A DNA stretch of 64,000 nucleotides, from contig JAIWWG010000110.1 of the NCBI GenBank assembly GCA_025435555.1, forward strand, positions 27,281-91,280. The letters run 5' to 3'. Both the position numbers and the translations under genes were made by a program. This document shows, one piece after another, positions 27,015 to 36,791 of the stretch; the stretch's first letter is position 1; every line of letters begins with the position of its first letter. The notes beneath the pieces were generated by a model. The model was not told the origin of the DNA. It ran no database searches and was given only the letters and a program-made list of their open reading frames with translations. The stretch is from Chytriomyces cf. hyalinus JEL632 (Eukaryota > Chytridiomycota > Chytridiomycetes > Chytridiales > Chytriomycetaceae).

Positions 27015-28600
27015 CTAATTAGCCAGCAAATCGAAAAACGAGAAGTCCCCAACGTCACCCTCAGAACCAATCACTCCACCAAACATCTGTTGGTTTTCAA
27101 CATCAAAAGACGGCGCTGGTAGTGATTCAAAAGGAGTTGAGATTTAAATAAATGAATAGGGATGATTACCTCTGCTCTCTGTCTCATCAGCCTGCTCAAT
27201 TCCAAGGCTTCCTTGAATCTCGCCACGCTCAAACATGCGAATGACAATTTTGCAATCCTCAATGGTCATGCTGCGTTTCACTGGGATATTCGCAGGCCAG
27301 TTCCGGAAGTGGAAAGACCGATTGCTTACCAGTTTTGACTGCACTTGAATCCAAGGAAAAGTCCAGACCGTTTTGAGCCCCGTCTCAGCAAGACAGTCAT
27401 TGAGGGAAACAAGAGCCAAATGCTCCATTCGCTTTTGCTGCTCCGACTTGTTCTTCCCGACAGACTTGGCAATGGAAGGGAAAGACTTTGTGAGCATCCG
27501 GCTGGAACGCAAGTGATCCTCCAGACCCATCTGTGACTTTGTTAATTCGGTGTCAATAACCATTGCTGGTGTGCCTTAGTAGATGTTAGCACAGTCTTAG
27601 AACAGTTTTGAAAACAAGGTAGCCAACCTTTAACTTCCTTGAACGTTGCATCGGTGTCTATGTTGACACCCACAAAGATGTAGGACCAGCCAAGCACTTC
27701 TGTTTTTACAATGTTAAGCTTCAAGAAGCTACCAAGTAACAAATACACTCACCCATCACTGCAAAGATCTTGCCTGCCTGCACCAGTGCTTTGCGCAACA
27801 TTTCGAGTTTCTCTTCGCTATCCAAGCTGCTCACACTTTGAAGCGGGTTGGCGGCATTCACTTCCTTTGCTTTGGTTTCATACGCCGCTCGTTGGTCGCT
27901 GCTCAGATTCTTCCATTTGGAAGACACAACCTTACTAGCAAGTCCCAAACTTGCTTGTGTTTTGAGGCGTCCATCCAGATTGGCGTCTTGTTCCGGAAGC
28001 ACGACATTTCGAAAGACTGGCAAAACATGCAGTCAGTGCAGGTCAATCACAAGCAACGTCACCAATACAAACCATGCGATTCATCCCGTTTGAAGATCTG
28101 ATACCCTGTCTCGGCGTGTTTGCGGCGGAGTGCCACATTGGCTCTGCCAACGTCAAGATCTCTTGTCGGCGCAGCAGCTGACTGCTTCTGTGGTTTCTCC
28201 GACTGTTGGAGTATTGGGGGAAGCGGCATTGAATCCGAGTCAGCAGCCACTGCTGCTTGTTTGCTTGCGTTCGTGCTTCGCTGGCTGGGTGCTTTCGCGT
28301 TGTTGAACCAGTTCTGTCAAAACAATGCACACTTTAACAATCAAAGACTATGAAGCTGTCAAGCATGCAATAAAGACAAACCTTCACTTTCGACTCGCTG
28401 CAGTCAAACAGCTGCGCAATGATTCTCTGCTGGGCTGCGTGCTCTGCTTTTGCTGAGACGCCAAACTCGTCTCGCTGGCGCTTCAGGTATGCAATGCCGT
28501 CAGATGAGAACCGTTGGTTGCCGCTTGTCCAGTAGGCGTTGCCGGAGGCGGCGCTGGTAATGGTGCTGGATGCGTTGCCGCTGGTGTCCGAAATATTCAT
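27015..28600 (-). CDS. Homeodomain-like + HMG-box protein carried by the KDZ element
   Basis: Putative DNA-binding accessory protein. Exons: 28600-28382, 28313-28073, 28016-27753, 27699-27628, 27565-27170, 27115-27015 (1293 nt, 430 aa). Residues of about 25-85 look like a homeodomain: a helical region, then AQQRIIAQLF and the recognition-helix pattern SESKVKNWFNNAKAP. Residues of about 125-210 form an HMG box with an unusually long first part (GYQIFKRDES ... ASLGLASKVVSSKWKNLSSDQRAAYETKAKEVNAA). The C-terminal half (WSYIFVGVNIDTDATFKEV; TVWTFPWIQVQ; PVKRSMTIEDCKIVIRMFERGEIQ) is unrecognised and ends in an acidic tail. All introns are phase 1 except the first. Its promoter overlaps the right inverted repeat, so both element genes may be controlled by the transposase-binding ends. 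Confidence 0.75.
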
Positions 28601-28632
28601 ATTTTTTCTTCATATCGGCCTGTTTGACCGAG

Positions 28633-28677
28633 AGGTTTCGGTTGTTCATATTTATTTAAAACAGACAGTTTTCGGTT
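28633..28677 (-). repeat. Right inverted repeat of the KDZ element
   Basis: Mirror copy of 23155-23199 with three substitutions. The ATG of the minus-strand homeodomain/HMG gene lies 33 bp inside it. Confidence 0.85.
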
Positions 28678-28963
28678 TATTAAGTAAGCACAACCTGTAT
28701 TAACACCTGGTCCTTATATATTAATAAGAGGTGATAAAAATCAGAATTTCCAGTGCTGACTGAATAAACTGATTTATATCAGCTGCTTGGTGACCCACAC
28801 TGTGTTTTAAGAAAAAGGACTTTGCCAAATCTCAAAACTGATGTGAATGCAACAGCAACTGGCATCTCTAAACATGCCACTTACTCTGTAAATACCTCAG
28901 ATGCCATTGACAAAGGAACAGTCCAGTTGAGTGCGTTATGAAATATTGCATCAGCTTCCACTC
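28678..28963. other. Flank of KDZ element, no gene seen
   Basis: A/T-rich (ATTAATAAGAGG, TTTATATCAGC). It resembles the left outer flank only weakly. No coding sequence is supported. Confidence 0.4.
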
Positions 28964-29149
28964 TCAATCCGTTTGCTTCAGCTTTCGCGAACCAAAAAAA
29001 GGGTGATTCTCAATCCTCGGAGTTTTCTGATGCGCACTCCTTGCAATACTATCGGCTGCGTCGATGGCAAGTGTGTGAATCAGCACCCATAACGAAACAA
29101 CAAGAAGTGTAAAATAAACAATACCGCGCCAACTACAAACTGTATTCAT
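28964..29149 (-). CDS. Possible small secreted or membrane peptide (61 aa)
   Basis: Single-exon ATG frame with an N-terminal hydrophobic segment (IVYFTLLVVSLWVLIHTLA) and a basic, polar C-terminus. No family was recognised. It lies between two mobile elements and has no supporting context, so it may be chance. Confidence 0.25.
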   Translation of the reverse strand: MNTVCSWRGIVYFTLLVVSLWVLIHTLAIDAADSIARSAHQKTPRIENHPFFGSRKLKQTD

Positions 29150-29460
29150 AGCATTGCAATCGTTGGTCCCACAACCAACCAGCCATCGATTCAGTCAATA
29201 TTAACGATATTTCAGGCACATCGGAAGATGAGCCAACTTTGGCGTCATATATTGTCGTTTCGCCATAAAATTACTTTTCTGCTTATTTATTGTGCGAATG
29301 CCACTAAACTGAATTTTTGCGAAACACAACTCCTCGCAGAAAAAATCTCGCACAAGTCCTCGCACACTTCTCGCAACCCTAATCCGCGTGCACTGCCACC
29401 AAATAAGGGACAATAAAATACATATATGAAGGCATACAGGCAGAATTAACATAATAATCC

Positions 29461-30543
29461 ATGAATTCCAGCTCTTCAGTGACTGCAACCCCCTTCCCTT
29501 CCACGCAAACTGCCACCACACCAATGGTAACTTGATCAGCTTGTCTGTAATTGCTTCTCATCATCCACCACTATTGCAGAGCAACAGATCACCAGAAACA
29601 CATGATTCTGGAGTGAATGAACGTGTCGAAACTATTTCTGGCCAACCGACCCTGTTCAGAGTGACGTTCCATGCCGTTGTAAAGGATTTCAAGACCCAGC
29701 AATCTCAACAGAGCCACGAAATTGTCATTGCTGCCAATGATGTTGACTCCTTCAAGCAGCAGCTTTGGACACAAGTGTTTACACACATCAAATGTGCGGT
29801 TGTAATTGAAGGAGACTCTATTGAATGGGCGCCTGTCCAAAAGCACGAGTTGACGTTGGCTGATGTCGACAATTTTGCCGTGATTCACAGTTTGTCAGGA
29901 AACTGAAGTGTTCCAATTTCAAGTTTGGACTCCTCCAAGATTCAGACAAGCTTTCGGACTTTGGATATATCAGTACTCCGCAGCTGTCATCAATCAGGCA
30001 ATGTTCAGGCTTGTCAAAAAAAAGCTTCTAGACCCAGCGGTTTCTGATCGATCTGGGGCAGCAGCCCAATCAGAACACCTGGCAATGGTTGTACGGTTGA
30101 AAGAACATCATCGGGCAGACTATCAATCAACAGATATCAACTGGAAGCTCTGGGCAAACTATGTTTTAACTGGAGATGCAAGTTCTCAAGAAGAGCGCTT
30201 CCTTGCTGCCCTGCCTGCACACCTTTTCCATCTGTTTTCGGCTGCAAACACTAATCAGGAAGTTCTAAACAGAAGCTTTGTTCGTGGAAACCGCGTTGCA
30301 ATGGAAGGAAATGGCAGATTTGCTGACCAGATAAATCAAATCCAAGAAGCGGTCCGTGCAGTCAAACGTTCAGTGGATCACGCATTTGAAGTACTTGAAA
30401 CCAGGATTGAATCTGTCAAGGAGGATATCAGTTCACGTGAGCAGCTGCTCACTGCATTGCGTGATTCCCTGCCGCCACAAATGAATGGATACAGTGCAAG
30501 TTTGTTCGGCAGAATTGAGAATCAGGATGATGTTGATCACTGA
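29461..30543 (+). pseudogene. Unknown coiled-coil protein gene, apparently frameshifted
   Basis: Exon 1 29461-29526 (MNSSSSVTATPFPSTQ) is spliced by GTAACT...TTGCAG to 29580 onward, encoding FRVTFHAVVKDFK and LTLADVDNFAVIHSLS. The frame closes at 29906, but another frame opens immediately (ETEVFQFQVWTPPRF) and runs to 30543. I infer a one-base frameshift near 29890-29905; no donor-acceptor pair explains the change. The C-terminal part is Gln/Glu-rich and coiled-coil-like (IQEAVRAVKRSVDHAFEVLE). Function is unknown. It is convergent with the DDE transposase 34 bp away, mirroring the KDZ element's two-gene layout, and may be that transposon's second gene. Confidence 0.5.
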
Positions 30544-30576
30544 CAAGCTGGGTTCAAATAAAAACCTTATTCAACT

Positions 30577-31636
30577 TTATTCAGAGTTTTCTGCTTCATC
30601 AAAACCAAGCTCAGCAAGGGGTACATTAAATGCCATGCCAGGATCAAAACCAGAAGCTGTGAAACCACAGCTTGCAAAGATCTTGTGGAAGGAGCGGTTC
30701 AAGTACTGTTGCAAGACTTCTGAGATAACCACAGCAAGGTCCCGTTTGCTATTTTCGACATAGTGGCGCTGCAGCGACTTCTTTATAAGTCCAAAAATGA
30801 CTTCAATGGGGTTGAAGAATGGGCTATACGCAGGAAGAAAGATTGGGATGATTCCAAGAGAACGCAGGAAACAGATGAGCTCAGCGCTGGAATGGATCTT
30901 TGCTCCATCAAGTATATGAACACTGCATGGTCCTGGATACTCGTAGATATGGCCTGACCTGGTGCAGAACTCTTTGTAGTGATAACTGAATTTAGCACAG
31001 TCAAAAGTCCCTTCAGTCATTGACGCCTCCAGCAATCCATTGACACCTATCCAGCAAAGCAGCGAAACCCTTGGCTTTTGAGTGAACTCTCCACGAAAAA
31101 AAAGCTTTTCACCTCGAACCCCACCCTTTTGTTCGGAGCATAGCCCGGTTGTCAAATGACACTTCATCCAAGAATACAAGATTTTCCAGCAGAAATGGGG
31201 TTGTTGCCAGCTCCTTTGCAAATCAGATCACGTCTTCCTGATTGATCTGAATTGTGGGTCGTTCGATTACTTTCCATGACAGCCCAGCCTCGCGAAGGAT
31301 AAAACTGATATGCGACGCACTGATTGAAGCACTGAAATGAGCCTGGAACAGTTTTTTGGCTTCCTCCAGCAGCAGCACTGGCCTTGTTTTGTACAAATCC
31401 ACCAGCCACTTGTGCCGTCCAACGCCAAACTTTCTGCGCACAACGGCTTTCTGTTTCCGACTCAGATCCTCGCCCCGTTCGTATGCAGCAACCCATTCGC
31501 CTATGCATGATGGCGCCTTGTGGAAGAGCTCGGCGAGTCTTGCTTTACTGCGACCAAGGTAGAAATGCATGTACATGCAATAGGCCTTGACTTGGGGTGA
31601 GGCATGGCTTCCGGTTACAACTGCCAGAATGTCCAT
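30577..31636 (-). pseudogene. IS630/Tc1-mariner-type DDE transposase, broken
   Basis: The N-terminal part (31636-31223) is a helix-turn-helix region with SKARLAELFHKAPSCIGEWV and ISASHISFILREAGLSWK. The catalytic part has NLVFLDEVSFDNRAMLRTKGW (first Asp), VHILDGAKIHSS (second Asp) and PAYSPFFNPIEVIFGLIKKSL (Glu). The frame is interrupted by a TGA at about 31221, and frames shift once more after TKGWG near 31120, so no intact product is made from the sequence as given. Terminal repeats were not found. Confidence 0.8.
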
Positions 31637-31639
31637 TAT

Positions 31640-32345
31640 GGCAGCTGTGCTTTGGACCTAATGACTGCAGAATCCACATATGAGAGGATGTGGCGTATTT
31701 AATGGATATGGTATGTCAGATCCAGCACTGGACTTACCAAGTGAGTATTCTTATCTGTCAGACTGTCAAACTGCTTGCCGGTCAGTTGTTTGGGTGTTGG
31801 TCACTTTGTTTTCCACGTGAGCCACATAATTTGCTTTGTGATGATGATATTGCGAACGCCTTGTTGCCAAACTGTGGCTTCATCGCATTGAAAGAAGATA
31901 CGGATGTGAGATACACTGAACAGCTTCTTCCAGCTCATCTGAGAGAGAACAAAGACTCTTCCAGAAAGGATGGTGGATGGTGGGACAGTGACTGGGCGTA
32001 TCCAGATGCGGTTCTCAGCAGTGAACTCGCGTCCAGTGCTGGGGATCACCCAGGATATGTTGCCGTTGTTTATACCGTTGCATTGAGTTTCGAATAGGAT
32101 GGCTGCTTGTCGTAGATATGAGCGATCCGAGAGACACTTTTGTGGTTGTTGTGGGGATCTTCGTATTCTTGCTCAAACAAGAATAAGCACCTCTTGCTGG
32201 ATTCCAGTGGACATATATGGACGTTTAGATGCTGATGGCGGTGGTTGATGGTGTCAATTGGGCTGTTTTGGGCTGTTTTGAGTTCAGAGACAAGTCCTCA
32301 CTTTTGCAAGAACAGCAATAATTTCACCCCAAACTGAAACAAACA
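31640..32345. other. Unassigned 0.7 kb, open on both strands
   Basis: Plus-strand 31690-32097 and minus-strand 32049-31801 are both open. The minus frame reads ISWVIPSTGREFTAENRIWIR and the plus frame HNLLCDDDIANALLPNCGF. Neither matches a family I recognise, and no splice structure favours one strand. Confidence 0.3.
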
Positions 32346-34887
32346 ATGTCAAACTTCGTGACCGTACAACAAGGCGTGGCCGGAGCTCAAGCCTCCCTCG
32401 AAGAAGCGAGAGTCAGGGTTTCTGAAGTCAGCATCAATCTTTCGGAAGCTGAGAAGACCTTGAAGGACTGGAGAATCAGGCATCCTGAGTACACTCTTGA
32501 AGACCCTGAATACCAGATCAGGAAGGAGGAGCTGAATGAAGCGATTGCGGCGCTTGATAAATCATTGGCGGCGCTTGAAAAACGGGAATCATACTGTCTT
32601 CAACAGTTGAGAGCTGGTGAGTGACTCGCAATTTAGCCGTCATTTGGACTAATCCTTCAAGACAGGTGCATCAAATCAACGAGCCCCGAAAGCTGATACG
32701 CCAGTCGACATCAGCACTGAAGATGCACTCAAACGGCTCTCAATGTTTGTTTCGTTGGAGGACGACGCTGCATCAAACAAAAAAAAAAATGTCTTCTCTG
32801 CCTGGGAATCTATGGATGATATCGACCAACCTTCAAAGGTCCTGAAAATTGAAGTCAAAGCATTGGATGGAGTTCCCGACTTGCTCTACTCCCATGAAAT
32901 TTACAAAGACGAGGCATCTATCGGTCTCAACATGCCAGTTGACGAGCTGCTGAAAATCGCCAAGCGCACCATCATTCTGATTGGCGTGAGTGGGTGCGGT
33001 AAGACGCGAACCTGCTACGACTATGCGCGGCATCACTGGTGCCTGTATTTCGACTGTGCGAAGGATTCAGATGTTCAAGCAATGATCGGTCTGTTGAAAA
33101 CAAAAAATCCGCCCATCAAGAATGACTACACCCAAAATGTCTTTGAAGTCTACTCGGAAACCATGATCAATGCCTTGATCGCGACACGCTTGCTTGTTCT
33201 GAAAATCCTGCGCAAACAAAGCAATGTTGACCCCTTTGGTTGGCACTGCATGCAGCGGAGCGGACGTTCGCGCTTAGTATTCGAACAAATATTTTCGGAA
33301 CTCATATCTTATTCTGGCAACCTCGTTTCTCAGATATTTCTGCGGTTAAAGAGCGAATTCGATGGCCGAGTCATTTTTGACGAGTCTCAACAACTCCTTG
33401 ACATTCTTACGGCAGACTACCGTTCATCAAAATCTGATCTACAGGGCATCTCCCGCAACAAACTGGAGTTTCCGCGGTCCTTGTTTTCATTCGCGACGCG
33501 GCACATCATAAAGCATCAACTCAAATCGATTTGGTGTGGTACGCACATGCGAATCCGCAATGTTGATTTAATTTATTCAGCAGCCGGAAAGAAACCTACC
33601 GATGTCCACATCTTCACCAACTTCAGCTATCTCAAACCTGCAGTAATACTCAAGTTATGCTCGAAGTGGATTCGAAAGGACATAATCGATTCACACGAGA
33701 CTCTTTTTTTGGAAATCTCGAATTTTCTGCAAGGACGTCCCAGATTTTTCACTTCGTTCCTCCATGAGCTGCTTAACACCAGTGATGTACGGGAGGCTTT
33801 CCAGTCGTATTGCCGTCTCGTGACCACTCGCGCTGGCTCTTCAGCAGAGGTTGAATCTGCGGACAACAAGTTTTCACTGTACGACTTTTGGGCGCAACGG
33901 ATATCTTGGCGCATAGAACCCATTGTCAACGAAAATGATCCGTTTTCAAGAAGACTTGTCTCGAATACACTCCTTGAGCTATGTGTTATATCATTGTTCG
34001 GAAATAGAACACGCAAAAACATTCGCGCGGAAATGGATCTCGTCTCAACATGCCTTGTGATGGTGCACCTTGAACGTGACGAGTGGCAAGCGTTTATGAC
34101 TGAGCCGATGGTTCTCGGGGCCGGTATGAATTTCCTGGCTGATCAACACCCACATGCCTTGTTGGAACACTTCGCTTCAAGTTTCTTTGCCCCAGTAGAA
34201 GCCCCAGCCATGTCACCCGCAGAACGAGGTCATCATATGGAGCTTATCATTGCGATTCGATTTCTACAAGGATGGTGGCTGGAAGCTGGCCTGAAAGAGT
34301 TGTTACCGAAATGGGTACATAAGTTGGAGATCCCAAGGCCCGTTGGATTTATGGATTGTCGTTTTAAAAGTGGCGATGTAAACATATTCTTGCGGCAATT
34401 GCAAGAGCCGGATTTTCCGTGGGTCATTTGTCCTCCTTCAAATGCTGGCCCTGACCTACGGTACAGCGTTTTCTCTTGCCATGTCAAGACAACGTCGACA
34501 CCGCGTTCCAAGTCATCGATATTCGTCACCGCCACGCAATGCAAAAAGAACATTGCGACTATGGACCCTGACAATTGGTACAAATGTCAAGATGATGTGC
34601 GGAAGAAATGTTTGCTGGCAGTTAAAAAGAACAAGTCCCGTTTTGTTCATATGCGGTTTGAATTACCGGATTCAGCGCCAAGTTTGAAGGAGGGTTTTAA
34701 ATCAGGTGCAGTTGGGGATGACTATGTCATCTGTGTGAACCTGGAAAGCGAATTTGCGAAGTTGTTTTTTGGGACGCGATTTGTCGCAGCGTACAAGGAA
34801 TTTGTGAGGCTGAGCGCAACAAATAATGACACAACAACAGGCACACCGAAGAGCGAGGCAGGGACCATTCAAGATAGTAAGTCATGA
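32346..34887 (+). CDS. Crinkler-like protein: P-loop NTPase + nuclease-like C-terminus
   Basis: Exons 32346-32616 and 32666-34887 (2493 nt, 830 aa). The N-terminal 90 residues form a charged coiled coil (SLEEARVRVSEVSINLSEAEK) in place of the ubiquitin-like header of oomycete Crinklers; no signal peptide is visible. A P-loop NTPase follows: Walker A IILIGVSGCGKTRTCYDYA at about residue 205, a GRVIFDESQQLLD Walker-B-like strand, and long helical repeats. Near the C-terminus GPDLRYSVFSCHVKTTS fits the D...xK core of restriction-endonuclease-like folds. This NTPase-nuclease order is known from Crinkler/CR-type proteins in chytrids and other fungi, proposed to act in host cells or in genome conflict. 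The assignment is from fold order and motif, not sequence search. It sits among mobile elements. No frame damage was seen. Confidence 0.65.
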
Positions 34888-35793
34888 GGTCAAACATGGA
34901 AGCAAAACCAGCGACTCTCTTGACAAGTATCTCATAATGGGCCAGTTCCAGTTCAAGGCAATTGGGGATCTGTTAAAACTATTCAAGACTATGAAACTAC
35001 CGGGAGACGAAATATCAAAGTCGCACCAAAATGCTTTTCCTAGCAAGGTTGTCGAAGGAAGCAAAAGGGTCTACAATCTGTCAGTTTTCAACATGCGAGG
35101 CCATAAACACATGTCACTTAAGTTTGCCCCCTATACCTTCAAAGGAGCACTTCCCAGCAATGTGGACCTGGGAGACAAAACACCAACAAGTGCTACACTC
35201 GGACAAGTTATGGAGTACGGAGGCTTGACCCGCAAACTCCAGCTCTAATGGACAAACTGAATGCGGTATTCTTCCCAGAGTCTGTCCAAAGAAAGAAGGA
35301 CAGCAACCGCCTCATCTACAAACACGAACTACAAGTTAGCACCAGGGTTGTAGAAAATGGTGGATACCCAGTGCGGTACATAGCCAGAAATATGCTGAAT
35401 CCAAAGCATCTTGATTCCAAAGACGATAACGTCATTCCGTCGACGCTCCTGTACAGAGGAAAATTTGCAGGCGAAAAGTCTTTTTTGAAACTTAGCATAC
35501 ATGAAGTTTCTATTCCAGTTGAGCAGATAGTGTTTTATTTTATTGAATGTACAACCTCTAACCTCATTTTCTTGACCAGATCTCTGAAGGCTCAATCATC
35601 TCTTTTTTTGCCGGCCGAATTCATTATGAGGCCCAGATTTCCTTGAAAGCAAGAACCGGTTTACAGAGGGCATTGTGGAGGTGTTTGGATCGTACGAGAG
35701 CATCCATAACAACTTGACAGAAAGATCATTCATAAACAACATCTCAACTTAACACGCTGTATCTGACGAAATGTTTCTTTACTTGCGCGGGAG
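34888..35793 (+). other. Unassigned open frames downstream of the Crinkler-like gene
   Basis: Two back-to-back plus frames (34826-35248 and 35248-35646) read as protein-like text (GQFQFKAIGDLLKLFKTMKL; RVYNLSVFNMRGHKHMSLK; YPVRYIARNMLNPKHLDSK). They are in different frames and have no clear splice sites. They may be remnants of the gene whose end is the RdRP fragment at 35794, or of another mobile gene. Confidence 0.3.
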
Positions 35794-36129
35794 ATGTCGC
35801 CATTCGAAATCCGTTCCGTCCCGACACATGATCAAGAGCTGGACGCCGTCACTAGACCGGACGCAATGGACCGTCCAGTGACAATGGACGACATTTCCGA
35901 ATGCATCATCTTTTTCATGGTAAACGACCGTGTTGGAATCATTGCGAGACGGCACTTGGCTCTTGCGGATCAACGGGACGGTGGATCCAAGCATCCTGCC
36001 TGTATAGTGTATTCGAAGCTGCATAACCAGGCTGTTGATTTTGCGAAATTGGGGAAACCTGCTTCCATGGCGCATGCACCGAAACTGAAGGGGCGTCTTG
36101 ATTTCATGTATAGGCAGTGTCAGTTGTGA
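35794..36129 (+). pseudogene. Eukaryotic RNA-dependent RNA polymerase (RNAi) fragment
   Basis: About 110 residues match the distal part of the cellular RdRP catalytic domain. The order is NDRVGIIARRHLALAD, then CIVYSKLHNQAVDFAKLGKPA and a closing DFM, equivalent to the conserved block ending in the AVDFPKTG-type motif. The catalytic DxDGD-type block that should lie upstream was not found, so this is a truncated remnant. A full RdRP normally exceeds 1000 aa. Confidence 0.7.
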
Positions 36130-36184
36130 AGGAAAGCATGGACGTGTCAATCAACGCAGGTCGCCTCATTAAACCCCTGACAGA

Positions 36185-36637
36185 GTGTATCAGGGCACCC
36201 CTGGAACCGCGTACCAGAACCCCGTGCTGCAGGCATTTTTCCAGTCAGGCCAGTTTGAAAAGGGTCTCATCTCGGATGTGGAGCAAACGGACTATCCCGA
36301 ACAAACAGAAACTCTGGATGATTCGACTGAAGAAACTGACACTGAAACGACGGATACTGACGAGACGGATCAACAAGAGACGGATACTGAAGAAACTGAC
36401 ACTACTACTACTACTACTACTACTGAAGATATTGAAACCAATACCGAAACTACGACCGAAGATGGCTCTGAAAATGAGCAACTGTTTGAAGCGGCTGAGG
36501 CGAAAGCAACCAGCACGGCAAACGCTACGGAACCTCAGCAGTCACTGGCGGGAACAATCTTTGGCGTTTTTGTGTTTACTGTTGGCACAGTCCTTCGATT
36601 TTCTGCTTCTTTTGAGGTTCATCTTTTCATGTTTTGA
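36185..36637 (+). CDS. Acidic Thr/Glu/Asp low-complexity ORF
   Basis: A 150-codon frame whose middle is runs of ETDT-type repeats, including (ACT)n coding for a Thr stretch at about 36400-36424. It ends in a hydrophobic segment (IFGVFVFTVGTVLRF). It has no family match and may be the 3' part of a larger gene or chance from the repeat. The hydrophobic end could be a membrane anchor. Confidence 0.3.
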   Translation: MYQGTPGTAYQNPVLQAFFQSGQFEKGLISDVEQTDYPEQTETLDDSTEETDTETTDTDETDQQETDTEETDTTTTTTTTEDIETNTETTTEDGSENEQLFEAAEAKATSTANATEPQQSLAGTIFGVFVFTVGTVLRFSASFEVHLFMF

Positions 36638-36791
36638 GTGTGAGGCTGGGCTGGGCACAATTTTTGCTGTTTATTTAGTTATTGTTGTTGTTATTTCACT
36701 ATGCTATTCAACCGTCAGTCATGTTAAATAATGCAGGAAAGAAGGAAAATGCAAACTTAAAATTTAAAAGGGCAAACACCACAACAAAGAA

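Larger units (their letters stand above)
23155..28677. mobile_element. Two-gene KDZ-type DNA transposon with inverted repeats
   Basis: The unit is bounded by 45-bp inverted repeats (23155-23199 and 28633-28677). It contains two convergent multi-exon genes: the KDZ transposase (+, ATG 51 bp inside the left repeat) and a homeodomain/HMG-box gene (-, ATG 33 bp inside the right repeat). Their 3' ends face each other across about 740 bp (26272-27014) of A/T-rich noncoding sequence. Total length is at least 5523 bp. True outer ends and target-site duplication were not identified; homology beyond the repeats is weak. Confidence 0.75.

Noticed and set aside
36185-36731. The overlapping Arg/Leu-rich frame (36117-36731) as a gene.
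   Set aside because: Its Lys/Leu/Arg runs are only the shifted reading of the acidic Thr-rich repeat.
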